DNA of 64,000 bases from Fulvia fulva. Taxonomy: Eukaryota > Ascomycota > Dothideomycetes > Mycosphaerellales > Mycosphaerellaceae. Positions 1-14,216 of the stretch are shown here, in pieces (position 1 is the stretch's first letter; the number at the start of each line of letters is the position of its first letter). Under the pieces are notes generated by a model, which saw only the letters and a program-made list of their open reading frames with translations, searched no databases and was not told the DNA's origin. The stretch lies in contig NC_063014.1 in the NCBI RefSeq assembly GCF_020509005.1, forward strand, positions 186,001 to 250,000, in the 5' to 3' direction. The translations under genes were made by a program, and so were the position numbers.

Positions 1-1255
1 GGCCCTAGGGCGCTTGTGCCCGACCGCCGCTAGTTAGTTCCGGTATAGGCTAGCCTCACGGTCGCCGTAGAATCTTAGGGCGACGGTTCTATTTGTGATT
101 GCCTTGTTTTTCGCTAGTTTCCGCTGTAGGCATTCCGCACTATACGATAGGTGGTGCCCCGGACAGTTCGCGTACCGTCTCGTAGTCGATGTACAGTCCC
201 TAGATATATAGTCTCCTACACAGTTCGAGTAGGCCTGCTTGTTTGTGCACGTGTAGGTTTGGTGTCTATACTGTTAGTATTTGAAGCATTGGAGGACACG
301 AAAGGATGAGGAGTGCTTTTCTACTATCTTAAGGCTGTATTGCCAGACCAGGCCTTGTTCTATCGCTAGATCCGCCGCTTTCGCGTCTTGTAGCCATACT
401 ATTAGCGCCGAGGCCTTCTTGCCTTCTGGCTATTTCCTATAGAGCCAAGTCGCCTTCTGGATTAGAGAGTTAAGAGTGACCGGGTTGTCCTCTTAGAGAG
501 CGCGTAGGTGACCCTGGTTGGTTAGGTCAAACTCCTTAGGCATGTCGTAGACTAGGATCGTGAATTGTTTCGTTAAGACCTTCGCTAATACCGCAACCTT
601 AGATGCCCACTGTAGCTGTGCCTCTAGGTGCCTCCTAGCAGTAGCAGAGCTAGTATAGATCTATAGAGTGCCGTTAGACTGTTGGTTCACTACGACTACC
701 CCTAGTTAGTTAATTCGTTAGGCGAGCTCCTTGTTCGATAGCTTCGCAACTTCGGCCTGGTCTTCCTTTGCTACAATGCGGATCGTAACTGCATCGTACG
801 TTAGGCGGGGGCCTGGTATCGATGCCGCGACCGATGCCTAGCTATAGGGGTGTTGATTCCGGGTAGCCTTACTAATCGCCTAGGACGTCGTCCTTATTTC
901 TTGTTGCCCTCGGTGATACGACAGTACAAGCGCCGTGCGTAGCTGAGTGATCATTACCTATAGAGACCGGTAAGGGAGCTGATCGTTAGTTTCTATACTT
1001 TTTGCGTCCTCTATAAGTTGCTGCCAGTTGTCTTGGGGGGGCTTCGCCTATAGGGCCGTAGGCGCCGTTAGTACCGTAGCCTAGGCTGCCATTGCCTAGG
1101 AGTTGCCTAATGTAGCTAGGCACCTCCGCGGCGTTTGGAGCTGAAGAAACAGGGTGAAGAGAGCTTCAAGCTGTCCAGATTGAATGGGGTAGAACTCCCT
1201 CAGTCCTAGGGGCAGTGGCCTGCTTTTTATATCGTTGGAATGGCCTTGATAAGAG
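1..1255 (-). mobile_element. LINE-a: 5' end of a RIP-mutated Tad1-like LINE (ORF1/Gag)
   Basis: Read on the minus strand, an ORF1 starts with an ATG near 1092 and runs off the left edge. Its frame is readable except where CAG or TGG has become TAG. A Gag-like region (about 300-900) is followed by Cys/His knuckles (about 100-300), recognisable as QCFK.QQY.H..TCTNK and AECLQRK. This order is typical of ORF1 of Tad1-clade LINEs. ORF2 (endonuclease, reverse transcriptase) would lie outside the window to the left. The outermost part, about 1130-1255, would be the 5' UTR and shows little RIP. The 5' end abuts a Copia-A fragment at about 1256. Confidence 0.7.
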
Positions 1256-1814
1256 CTTTCGAATGTGTCGTGTTTTGCTAAGCTATAATAGTATCCCTAG
1301 CTATATAGTAGTCAGGTAGCAGTAAGCTTAAGAGCTAGGTCATCCTTATATTAGCTTTCCTACAATACTAACCCTCTAGGTCAATATTAGCAATCCTTTT
1401 TCTAAGAGAAACTAGGTGTGTCTATATAGATCTAATAGTGAACTCTTTACTTATCTTAAAGGTCACAAATTGCTTTATAAGCTTATGTATATAGGTTAGT
1501 AGCACCTAGCTATACTTGTTATAGAGATACACCTACTTCTTAGCAGCTCTTCTAGATTTATATAAGCCCTTAAGCTCAAATTCATCTTCTTCTATAATCC
1601 TACTAAGGATACTAAAGTTGTATACTACATTATGTCTTATCTATATTAGCGTATTAAGGATCTCTTTAGTTATAGCCTCTTCTTAGAGTTTTAGAGTCTT
1701 GCCCTTAATATTGTTAAAAGACACTTCTATTAGGTCATTGAATATGAAGAATACTAATTAGCTCTCTATCTTATATCTCTAAAGGTTGAACTATCTCTTC
1801 TAATTGTCCCTCCT
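1256..1814 (-). mobile_element. Copia-A fragment (Gag region), RIP-mutated
   Basis: This piece matches the minus-strand Gag region of the intact Copia-A copy at about 40570-41106 base for base, apart from C-to-T and G-to-A changes in CpA/TpG context. It is cut on the left by the 5' end of LINE-a and on the right by the 3' LTR of Copia-B. It has no LTR of its own. Confidence 0.85.
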
Positions 1815-2048
1815 TATTAAATAGGTACGAGTTACGTAGTAGTAGAAGACGGCGGATTACACGAAAGACGAAGAAGGACCTAATAGGATAGCGTGTATCT
1901 ATATATAGTATCGCCGGTGTTAGTGTAGGTAGATACTAGGTGTCCGGATGTTTACTAGCCTATAGGCTAGTAAACCCTAGTCACGTAATCTAGTTATATA
2001 ACACACCTACACCTATATACTTATCCTACGGCCTATATATTCTTAACA
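1815..2048 (-). repeat. 3' LTR of Copia-B
   Basis: This 234-bp repeat matches 22499-22732 and differs mainly by RIP-type transitions. Read on the minus strand it begins TGTTAAGA and ends TTTAATA, the RIP form of a TG...CA LTR. Confidence 0.85.
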
Positions 2049-5000
2049 CTCCTACTTATGCTATATAGTCTCCTATAATCCCTTTACGTAAGCTAGAGCT
2101 GCCTTACAAAGTTTTGGAACTACTAGCTATTAAGGGGCTTTATTAACCTATTAGTAGCTATATCCTTTATATAGTAGTAGTCTACTACAATCTTCTTCTA
2201 CTACTAGAGATGTCTAATATAGTTATATATAACATTAATATGCTTTGACCTTTTATATATATAGGCATCTTTAACAAGTATTAAAGCGGCTTAGTTGTTA
2301 CCTATAAGCTTGACTAGCCTTAGCTCGTTAATAGTGCCCTTGCTTGCCCTTATACTCGGCTAGAAAGAGCTCTTTCCCACTAGTTCTAGGCACCCCATTT
2401 CCCTAAGGACAGTTACAAGAAATTATAACTGCTTTACGGCTACGTTTATAGCTATAAATTTAGCTTCTATTGTTAATGTTATAATAGACTTCTACTTCCC
2501 ACTTATCTAGGACATAGGTGATATATAAAGGAACTATACGTATCCTAGAATTGAGACTCTATCCACTTTGTCTATAGCGTAGTCAGAGTCCGAGTATCCC
2601 TAGAGATTGCCCCATCCCTTTCTATATATAAGACCTAGGTCTAGGTACGACCGTAGGTATCGGGAGAGCTTCTTTAAAGCCTTTATATACTACTACGAGG
2701 GATCAGTAACAAATGAGCTAATTCTTCTAAGGGGGAATGCTAAGTCTGGCCTTGTTATTGTTATTAGCTATATCTAGATACTATTATAGCTCTAGTAATC
2801 CTGTTTATTACACCTCTTATCTATAGGTACCGTAGGCACTAAATGCTCGTAGCTCTCTATAGGTGAGTAGGTTAGCGTAGCCTTCTCTCTAGCTATATTT
2901 ATCTTGGCTAAGTTAGCGTAGACATAGTGTCCTTAATCAAGCTTCAAAGTGCCTTAGGACCTGTCTCTTATAATCCTTATTCTAAGGATCTTCGTAGGTT
3001 TACTAAGATCTTTAATCTTAAACACTTTTCTAAGCTTAGCCTTAAACTACTAAACATCTAATAGCTTCGGAGCTACAATAGGTATGTCATCTATATAGGT
3101 AAGGACTATAAGGTCTCTATCCGTATAGATAAGTAGGCATAGATCTACCTAGGACTAGGTAAATCTAATCTTCTCTAGCTTCGCAATACAGAGCTTGTTC
3201 TAGTCTCTAGCTGCTTACTTAAGCCTATAAAGGCTTCGTAGGACCTTAAACACTATGTTTAGAGGTGCTTTAACTCCTAGGGGTAGGATTATATTAATGT
3301 CTTTAAGAAGGCTACTTTAGGTAAAGGCATTATTTATATCTACTAGGTACATCTCGAGATCTCTCTTACACACTACTACTATGAATACTCGGAGAGTATT
3401 ATGTCTAACAGTAGGTATAAAGGTCTCTTTAAAGTCAACCCTATATTTCTATAAAAACCCTCTTATAACTAGTCTTGCCTTAAACTTCTTAATAGCTCTA
3501 CTAATCATTCTTTTCATATTAAAGACCCACCTAGAAGTAATTAGATTCGTACCCTTTGGCGGTATAACTGCTTCCTAGGTGTTTTTGCTTACTAAGGCAA
3601 TAAGTTCGTTCTCGATTGCCTCTCTCTATATATATCCCTATTCGGGGTCTCCTACGGCTACCTTATAGGACTTTAGGATTAGCACTTCCTACTAATAGGC
3701 TATAGCCTACCTAATAGTAGCAAATGTATGTTCTTCTACGTCGTTTAGAATCTCCTCTACCTAGCTTATTGTAGGGTCTAGATAGAACATCTAGGCGATA
3801 AGAGCCTTATAGTATTTAGCCTTATGCTCTTTAGAGTTATTATCTCCGTCCCCCCTTGACCTCTTGTTGCCTATAACCTGAGGTAGCGCTAGGTGTTCGG
3901 ATAGGTCGAACTGAACGACATCTTCTTTTTCTTTTATTAGAGTACCCTAATCTCTAAACTTCTGGTATTCCCTAATGTCCTTTAGAGGAGGGGGAAGTTA
4001 CATAAACAGCGGTTACTATAGTGTTAATGACTTAGGTAGGTTCTGTATAGATCTACCGTTATCGGCCTTCGATAGTATTAAAACCGCCTTAATATTTTCT
4101 CCTAGCCTTCGTAACGGTGTCTCTAATAATCCCCTATCGGAAAATTTCGCCCTAAAGGGCTTCCTCCTAATAGGATTACGCTATAGCGCTCGTCTCGGCT
4201 AGTTAGTAAAGGTAATACTAAGATCTATATCTCCCCCCTTCTTATTCTTAAACTACTCGACGTGACTATACGCTTTTATAGCTTTTATGTCGGGATCCTA
4301 GAACAGCTATTGTTTTGTAGTGTTTTCTAAGTAGCCTATAAACACGGCTTCTTTTCCTCGGTTCATCAACTTGTCTCTCCTTAAGCCTTAAGGTTAGGCT
4401 CTTAGGTCTATATAGACTATAGCTTTATATCCCTAGACGCGGAAATAGTCGACTAACGGTACTTAGCTAGTAAAGGCTTCTTCTAGTAAAAGAGCAATAC
4501 TATTAATGATCGGACTATTAGGCAGTCTGTTTCTGATTATAGTCTGTGCTTATAGAGCTTCTAGCTAGAACTTAACTAGTATACTAGAGTCTTTAAGTAT
4601 AGCCCGGACTATATTCTTAGAGGCTTGAATTGACCTTTCTATAGGTCCATTCCGAAGAGAGTTATAGGCATCAGTTATGTCTACCTAAGTGCCAAACTCC
4701 TTCTCCTACTCTTTTAGTAAGGCGAGAATTTCCTTTATACTATTACTACGGATCGTAGATAGAAAGCACCTTGACTACCGTTCTGCCTAGACCTTCTAAT
4801 CCCGTAGGGCTGTAGGAGCGTCGCTCCTAGCCTTCAAAGGGATTACCCACTTCTTCCTAGAGAAGTTGTCTACAATCTCAAGCTAACATTTGTATCCTAG
4901 CCTAGAGACTACGCCCTGAAAAGGCCTATAGATATCAATAGAGATGAGGGCTAGCCTCTCCCCTTTCCTCTCTATAGTAGGTCCTTTGAACTTCCTTATA

Positions 5001-5517
5001 TTTATAAGGGAGCAGACCTTATAATTCTAGTGTTTAGAAGGAATAGGAATAGGATCTTTCTTATTAGTAACTCTATATAGGTTTCTTAGTAGTCCCTTAC
5101 TAAGGTGTGTACATCTTCTATACTATAGCTCCTACTGATCTTCGCACTTAGTATTAGCTATAGCGGTACCGTTACGTTCTTAAGAGAGTATACTAGTATA
5201 CTATAGCTCAAGAATTTCCGAGATCGAGTAGATAAACGGTACTCCTCCTCGAAGTTTGGTCTAGACAACGGGTTTACTAGATAAGGATTTTAGGGTAAAA
5301 CTAGGTAGTTAGATAGCAAACTATTAGCTAAACTGATTCTACAAAACAAGACTAACTCTAAGGCTAGGAACAAACAGGACATTTTCTAAGACAATTTGCT
5401 TTCTAGGACTACCTATTACTACACTTCTTATATATATAGCTTATAGATAGCCACCCCTAACCTTGATCTACTTCCTCTTTTAAAGAGGCTTTAGTGTCCT
5501 AAATAGTGAATCTTAGT

Positions 5518-5529
5518 CAGTTATATATA
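5518..5529. repeat. Left target-site duplication of LINE-b
   Basis: The 12-mer cagttatatata here recurs at 20908-20919. It marks where LINE-b entered the Copia-B Gag/protease region; the Copia reading continues across the two positions. Confidence 0.75.
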
Positions 5530-8502
5530 GATAGATAGATAGATATTTCATTAAGCTGTTTTAGTGCCCTTTGGCCTATATAGCTATACTATCTTGTTTT
5601 TGTATATATAGAGGGGAAACCGTGTTAGTAAAAACCCCTCCTCCTTCCCGCCTGTCTTTTCCTCCTAGTTGTCGTCTTAAATTTCCCTTATTAGGGGTAC
5701 GCTAGTGTTATAGGCCTGCCCTAATGACTACCCTATCTACAATCCCCCTCGCTTCCGCCTCTTATCTATCCACTCCTCCGTCTCGCTCGCGAGGCTAAAC
5801 TACTAGAGGTATCCCTACTATAGTATCTACCGAGAGATTCGGCGAATGTTGCCTTTGTCCCTAATAATTGACTTATAGTCTCTCCTTCCCGCTTAGTGCC
5901 TCCAATTTCCCCTACCTCTCGCCTACTACGGGCATCGTAGTAGCATATGTTCTAGGTTTTGCGATAGGTAGCTATACTAGCAGGCTAGGCTATAGATGTC
6001 TAGTACGCGTCTCCTAAACAGGTAGGCCCTTAATCTAATATATTCGGACCTGATTTAGATCGCTATACTTGCTTCGGCCCTTGTCAGGTCCCTATATAGC
6101 TAGTAATTATGTCTCTAGAAGGCTCGGAGCGCTATCGGGCCTATTGTCTTAGGGGGCTTCCTTTTCTAGTCCTACTCCTATAGGTAGCTCGCTATCTATT
6201 CCGCTAGGCTTTAGGTCTTAGCCTTACTCCCGCCGGCCTAGCGAGTCCTACGCTCCTCCTCCTTTCGTGCTAGCCATTCGGTGCTTGTCTATACGGCCGT
6301 AAAGGTAGTAAGGTCATCCTCTTTTTAGCTTGTCCTATGTCCTACCCCTCTCCGGTAGCGGCTTTCTATCTTGTTCTTTGCCTCCTAGATCGTAGTTTGT
6401 GCTAGGTAACCTATCGTCTTTGCCGCGTATTGAATTCTTATTCCCCGGATGTACTAGCCGATTAGTAGTATTCCTATCTCTATTTCTACCGTGCTTATTA
6501 ACGTTGTCTTATATACGCCTAGTACCCTACGTAGGTTACCTACCTATATCCTATTTAGGGGTTGCTCTATCCGTTTCGGGATCGGCTTACCTACGCCCCC
6601 TATTCCCTAAATCTGTGCCCCGTATAATATAGCTAGTCTAACGATCGCCTTATATATTACTCTTACCTTGTCGAATATTGCTCCCTATATAGATACCGTA
6701 AGCCTCTTTATCGAGGCTTTATTAACTTACGCTCGACTCTAGGCTTTCTTAACCTATACATTCTAGCTTAGCTTCGGGTCGAGCTAGATCCCTAGTACTC
6801 GTAGCTTCGCTAATAGCTTGGTCTCGTAGCCTTAGATTCTTACCGCCGCCTTTATATTATAGTATGTTCTCGCTTTACTAAAGTGTATAAGTTAGTACTT
6901 TTTAGGGGCGAACCGGGCACTATACTTCTTTACCTACTCCTCGCATTTCTTATACCTATCTTTAAGGAGGCGATAGTTCTCTTCTGTCGAGTCTAAATAG
7001 GCTAGGATGTTTATATCGTCTACGAACCCTAATACTAAGGTTTACGGAGAGGTGAGTAGGGGGATTAGATCCGACATAAATATTAGAAATAGGATAGGGG
7101 AGAGAGTAGATCCCTAAGGTATTCTAGTCTCTACCTTCACCGGGTCGGACGTATACCTTCCTAGGACTAGGTATGTCGTCCGTTCCTAGAGAAAGGAGTA
7201 GACGAACGTCGTTACCTACTAGGGGATGCCTTTCTACTATAGGATATATATTAGCCTTTAGTATAAGACGTTATCAAAGGCCCCTACGATATCGAGGGAT
7301 AGTAAGGACGCCGCTTAGTTCCTACCGTAGTACTAGAGGGTCTGAATTTACTCCGTAATTATCTCTATTACTGTTAGTATCGATCGCTAGCTTCTTCCTC
7401 CTATCTATGTTACTAGGAGTACGTAGTTGTCCTCGGTAAGCTACGTAAGTCTCTAGGCTACTATCTTTTCTAGGACCTTCCCTATCGTATTTAGAAGTAC
7501 TATTGGTCTATACGACTTAGGCTAAGTATAGTCTTCCTTCTATAGCTTACGTAGTACTACTGTTATAGACTCTCTATACGGCTTCGGGTGATACCCTAGC
7601 CGTAGGCACGCGGTGAATAGGTTTATAAGGCTCGGCGCGATCTCTTCTCTATACTCTTTTAGTAGTACGTTTAGTATCCTATCTAGGCCTAGGGCTTTTC
7701 GTCCTTTTAGCTTACTTATAACTCCTATTACTATATTAGAGCTAACCGCCTAATCTATGTCTAGGGGTTCCGGGTATATACTCGGGTCGATATCCGTAAG
7801 GTCTGCCTCTACTTACGTCGAAAAGAAATGGTCGGCTAATACTTTTGCCTTGCCCCGGGGCGTAGCCTAGGCAATCCCTTCGCGGTCTACGATTAGGGGG
7901 AAGTGAGGGGTTTGCTACTCTTTAGGTAGTCGTGCCTATTTAGTAAGTCTCTATATCTGTTCCGGGTTTTCTATAACGAGCCCGATCGTCGCTCTCTAGT
8001 CCTATAGCTTGTCGCGTCTTATCTATGCCTTCTTCTCTTATGTCGCGCGATAGTATTGCTCCTACGTCTCTTAGGTATACTCCTACGTCTACTGTCGCCT
8101 TGCCCTTCTAGCCTCCCTTACCTTCGTAGAGTATTTAGGGGTCTAGAAGGCCTTCTACTACGTTAAGGGCCGGAGTAACGGCGTGTATTGTTCCGCTACT
8201 TGCTATATAACCGAGGTAATCTGTTCCGCTACTTAATCTAGCTAAGCTGTCGTCTCGAGTTCTCTATACTATAGTAGGTTCGCTATTAGAAAGCCTCTTA
8301 TGTCGTCCTAGCGTACCTTCTTCTAGTTACGGCGTAGTTCGCTTACTAGCTCCTCTATCGCCTTCACCCCTAGCGTCGTTTAGATAGGGATATAGTCTAA
8401 GGAGGCTTCTAGCGCGTACTTCGGTCGGCATTAGACTAGTCTCTCTTTAAGTTCTCGTAATAGAAAGTATAGGTCGATCGTGCTTATACTAGTACGGGCC
8501 TT

Positions 8503-9020
8503 TATTATAGTCTCCCTATAGAGTATATAGAAGGTAGGGACAGAAGAGCCCTAGAGTACTTAGAAGTCGTCAAGAAGTGATAGTCTAGCTTAGTATATAA
8601 GCGCTAAGAATTATATACCCCGTAATATTTACTACGGGACCTAGCCCTCTAAATTCACCCCTCTACTAAACCTTAATAGATTTACTTCGGCTCGTAACTA
8701 TATGACTTACGGCACTCCCGCGAGCACCCGCGACTACGCTAGACCCTAGAAGAAGTACGTAGAAGACTCGGAACGTAGAGTAGGTTAGAATAAGGTTTTG
8801 AGCAAAGCTACTAAGCGCGGCTTCGTACGGGTTAGCCCTATTAATACGGGGACACGTACTCGCGAGGGTCGCGTATAAATATCTAGCCTTCCTAGGCCTC
8901 TCTTACTTTCTTCGTCTTTCGTTTTGTATAGCAATTATACTATACCCTTTATATCTGTACTTCGTACCTATATTCTCGCTTTTACCCTTATATCTTATAG
9001 GCTAGGCTCTCGCCCTAACA
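8503..9020 (+). repeat. 5' LTR of Gypsy-1
   Basis: This 518-bp LTR matches 18207-18726. It starts tattatag (RIP form of TGTT...) and ends ctaaca. The TSD gcctt precedes it. Confidence 0.85.
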
Positions 9021-12000
9021 TTACGAAAGACTAACAAACCGTCAACTACTCGAGTCATCCTTATAGGTGACTACGCTACCGATAGAGGTGTTAACCTCGA
9101 CAACTAGGACACTCTATTCTACTTTAGCGAGTAGACTAACATCCCCTTCTCGAACGCCGCTACCTTTAGTACCTAGGCAAACGCTAACCCCGATACCGCC
9201 TACGCTCTTATTAACCGCACCGTCTCCTCTTTCCGCGAGACCGCCTAGCAGGTCGAGCAAGCGAACAACTAAGTAATATACCTTTAAGGTATTATAAACA
9301 CCTTCTAGAACCTCGCCCCGTACGCCGACGATAACCGCCGCTAGTACTTCTCTAAGAAGGTTAACGACCTAGACGAGTTCGACGGTAATAAGAGCAAGTT
9401 TAAGGCATTTAAGACATAGCTTACTATTAAGCTATTAGCTAATACCGACCACTTTCCGTAAGAGAAGGACAAAGTTACGTACGTCTTCTCCCTCCTTTAG
9501 GGAGACGCCGCGGCTTAGGTATAACACTATATCGATAACGCTACGTAGACTATCGGCTACCCGGACGTCCTTACCTTAATATAGGACCTCCGTACTGCCT
9601 TTAGTGATCTAGACCGTAGAGCTACCGCCTAGAACGCTATCCACAACCTCCTCTAGAAGAATAAGAGCTTCGCCGAGTACCTCGCGGCCTTTAACCGCGA
9701 TATCGGGTTCACCGGCTATAACGAAGAGACTAAGAAGAGCACTCTCCGCCGTAGTTTATTAGTAGAGCTTCTTCGAGCCCTCGAGGACAAGGACGTCGGT
9801 ACTATAAGCTTCCGTAAGCTTATTAAGACCTACTAGCGCCTCGACTCTAATATAAAACATATCGCCTCTCTCCTCGCTTCCCGTTCTTAAGGTCGTTAGC
9901 CTCGTAGTCCCGGAAGCCACTTCGCTACTCTACTAGGCGCCGCCGCTCCTACGGCTCTCTCTCCCGTCTCTATAGGTAACGCTATAGATCTTAGTGCTAG
10001 TGCCGCCGTCCCTCGAGTCTAGGGCCTCGTTAACGGTAAGCTTACTCCCAAAGAGAAGCTTCGCCGTCGCTAGGCCGGACTCTATACCTACTACGGCGGT
10101 CTAGGCTATATCGTAGCTAACTGTCCGTAGCTCGCTACCCGTAACGCCCGTAACCCGGTTCGCGGCGCTGTCGGCGCTATCGAGCCTACTCCTACTACTC
10201 CCGCTAAGCAGGAAAAAGCCTAGGTCTTCCTTATCGACGCGAGGAAGACTAAGAACAACGTTTACCGAAAGTGAAGAGAGGAAGGAAGTTGAGGATTAAT
10301 ATAGTATAGCTAGACCTATACGACGAGACGGGTAAGGACTACGCTTATAAACCGTTCGTTACGAATATAAATATCGGCTTAAAGAAACTCTCTTCTTCTA
10401 ATCTCACTCTTATAGACACTAGCGTACTAGGCGAGTCTTTTATAGACTATAAACTCGCGACCTCTCTTAACCTCGAACCCTAGGAACTAAAGTACCCTCG
10501 TACTCTTAAACTCTTTAACGGTACGGAGACTACTACTAGTAAGATTACTTATATTATATACACGTTAATCACCCTCGGAGGTAAGCGTATGTCGATCACT
10601 AGCTTCCTTACGTCCCTACCGTATTAGAAGTTTATCCTCGGCCTCCCCTAGTTTAGACGATACCGACCTATTATCGACTAGACTTCCCTTACTATTAGCT
10701 TCCCTCTAGAAGTTCCTACGGTACCTCCGCCTTCTCCGCCGCCTTAGCGCGGTCCTAAGTATACTAAGATCTTCTAGGTAAACGCCGCTACCTTTACTAC
10801 TACTACTAAGTATCCTAAAGCTTAAGTCTTCGCCGCCTCTCTCCGCGATATCGATATCGCCCTCGAGAAGCTCGACAAGAAGCGTATACCTACCGACCCT
10901 ACTACGAAGGTCCCTCCTTAGGTATACCACATCCTCTACGTATTCGATACTAAAGCCGTAGACGAGCTACCTCCTTATCGCCCTTACGACCATAAGATTA
11001 AGCTAGAAGAAGGTGTAGAGACACCGTTCGGACCGCTATATTCTATGTCCCGAGAAGAGCTTATCGTCCTTAAGAGATACCTCGAAGAGAACCTGAAGAA
11101 GGGGTTCATTCGAGCGAGCCGTTCTAGCGCTAGTAGTCCCGTTATGTTCGTTAAGAAGCCCGGCGGTAGCCTACGCTTCTACGTAGACTACCGAGGCTTA
11201 AACGCTATTATAAAGAAGAACCGCTACCTAATACCGTTGATTTAGGAGACGCTCGAGCGCCTCTCTAAGGCCAAGTACTTCACTAAGCTCGATATTATCG
11301 CTACGTTTAACAAGTTACGAATAGTAGAAGGATACGAGTATCTTATAGCCTTCCGTACTCGCTACGGGCTATTCGAGTCGCTCGTTATGCCCTTCGGCGT
11401 TTATAACGGGCCTAGTACCTTCTAGAACTTTATTAACGACATCCTTTAAGAGTTCCTCGATCAGTTCTATACTACCTATATCGACGACATCCTAGTCTAT
11501 AGCGAGACTAAGGAGGAGCACCGCGAGCACGTCTATAAGGTCCTTTAGAAGCTCGTAGACGCCGGCTTATAGCTCGACATCGACAAGTACGAGTTTAAGA
11601 AGACCGAAGTCAAGTTCCTTAGTTTGATCATTACCGTAGACGGTATTAAGATGGACTAAGAGAAGATCGACGCTATCGTCGAATAGGATGCTCCTACGAA
11701 CATTAAAGAGGTCTAGGGTTTCCTAGGCTTTACTAACTTCTACCGCCGCTTTATCTACGCATTCTCGGGCGTAGTACGCCCTTTAACGAAGCTCACGCGT
11801 AAGGGTAAGAAGTTCGCCTAGACCGACGAATACTAGGAGGCTTTTAACTTACTTAAAGCAAAGTTTATTAAGAACCCGCTTCTATAGCACTTCGATTTCG
11901 AACTAGAGACCCGTATAGAGACCGACGTATCCGACGGCGTAGTAGGCGGTGTCCTACTATAACGCCGCTCGCCTAAATCCCCCTAGTTACCTATCGCCTT

Positions 12001-14216
12001 CCTCTCTAAGAAGATGACCGCTACGGAGTATAACTACGAGATCTACGATAAGGAGCTTCTCGCTATCGTCAAAGCTTTCGAAGAGTAGCGCCCCGAGCTC
12101 GAAGGCTCTACTATACCTATCTAAGTAAGCTCCGACTATAAGAACCTCGTCTACTTTATAAAGAGCAAGCTACTTAATCGTCGCTAGGCCCGCTAGAGCG
12201 AGTTCCTCTCCCGGTTCAACTTTATAATCTCGTATACGCCCGGTAAGGCCAACTCGATAGCCGACGCCCTTACCCGCCGCCCTAGTGACTCTCTAGTTGA
12301 TCGAAGAGGGGGCCGGCAAATCGTAGAGCAACAAGTCATTAAAGAGTATAACCTCTCTTCCGAGCTTCGAGAGTACCTATTAAACGGCTAGCCTACGCTC
12401 GCCGCTTCCTTTGCTACTCTCGTGCTCGCTCCTACCTACCTTAACGAGAGTAACGATAAATCCGAGCCTAAAGAATACGCCTCGGACGCTAAGGACTTAA
12501 ACGACGATAAAGAGGGCTTAGTAACGACCGACGGCTTATCCGAATTAGACTTTAAGGGGTTTAATAATAAGGAGTAGCCCGAAGGCATTATAGCACGAGT
12601 ACGAATAGCGTACGATGCCGACCTAGACGCCTAAGAGTTAGTTTAGGCCCTTAAATCTAGCGCGAGGACATTCCCGGGCTTCTCGCTATCCGAGTACGAG
12701 CTCTAGGAAGGTGTCGTCTACTTCCGTAAGAAGCTTTACGTACCGTAGCCCGAAGGCTCTAATATCCGAGCTAAGATTCTTTAAATCATCTACGACTCCG
12801 CCGCTAGGGGTCACCTAGGCGTAGCTAAGACCTACAAGCTCCTCGCTAGGTATTAATAGTAGCCGTATTCCTAGAAGGACGTCCGCCGCTACGTACTAAA
12901 CTACGCTACTTACCGAAGAGCTAAAGCTAACCGCTACCGTCCCTACGGTCTCTTATACCCTCTCCCGGCTCCTAATCGTCCGTAGAAGTACATTACGATA
13001 GACTTTATTACCGATCTCCCTTACGGCAAGACCTTTAGCGGCGTAAAAGTAAAGGCCCTTCTAGTAATCGTAGACCGGTACTCTAAGGACCGGTATATAA
13101 TCCCGTGCTAGAGTATGACCGTAAAGGAGACTACTCGCTTGTTCTACGAATTCGTCTAGCGCTTTCAAGGCCTCCCGGATAGCATCACCTCTAATAGGGG
13201 CACCTAGTTCATCTCGTACTTCTAGAAGCGTCTATATACTATCCTAGGCATTAAGTATAACCTCTCGACTAGTTTTTAGCTACAGACCGACGGCTAGACC
13301 GAAATTACGAACGCTATCCTCGAGTAGGTCCTTCGTTACTTCGTCGACTACTACTAGAAGGATTGGCCTTAGTATATCCCTACGGTAGAGTTTACTACTC
13401 GTAACTAGGACTCGGAGACTACTAGCTACTCTCCCTTCTATACTACGAGAGGTTACTACCCTTATATAGGTATAGAACTAGAAGAACCTCTCCCGCCTAC
13501 CGAAGACGTAAACGAGTAAGTAGTAGACGAGTTCGCTACTATACTCTTATAGATCTATAAAGAAGTTCACGACGAGATAGTATACGTATAAGTAATCTAC
13601 GAGGATTAAGCTAATCGTCGTCGCTAGCTAGCTCCCGACTACTAAGTAGGCGATATAGTCTACCTTAACTCTAAGAACATTAAGACGGACCGCCCCTCTA
13701 AGAAGCTAAACTAGAAGAACCTAGGTCCTTTTGAGATCACCGAGCGTATTAGTTTATACGCCTACCGTCTAGCTCTTCCTACGAACATAAAGATCTACGA
13801 CGTCTTCTATCCCGTACGCCTTCGGCCGTCGGCTAAGGACCTATTCCCGAACTAAAACTAAGACATACTAGGTCCTCCCGATGAAGTAGAAGTCGACGAG
13901 CCTATTAACCTACCTTCTAACGACTATGCCGTCCGTAAGATCCGGGGAATCTACGTAGAGCCTAACGACGTTAAAGGACTACCGCCGATTAAGTATCAAG
14001 TCGAATAGTAAGGTTACCCTAAGTAGGATACCTTATAGGAACCTATCTAACATATTATCTTTAATCGTTAAGTAATCGAAGAATACTACGCCCGCGTAGA
14101 CGGCCTAGAAGTTAATATCGGTAGGCTCTTCGAATCTAAGCTCTTCGACGGGGCTTACTAATAGTATATCGACTATAACATTAGGCCTAGGCCTAGTACT
14201 AAAGCTAAACATCCTC

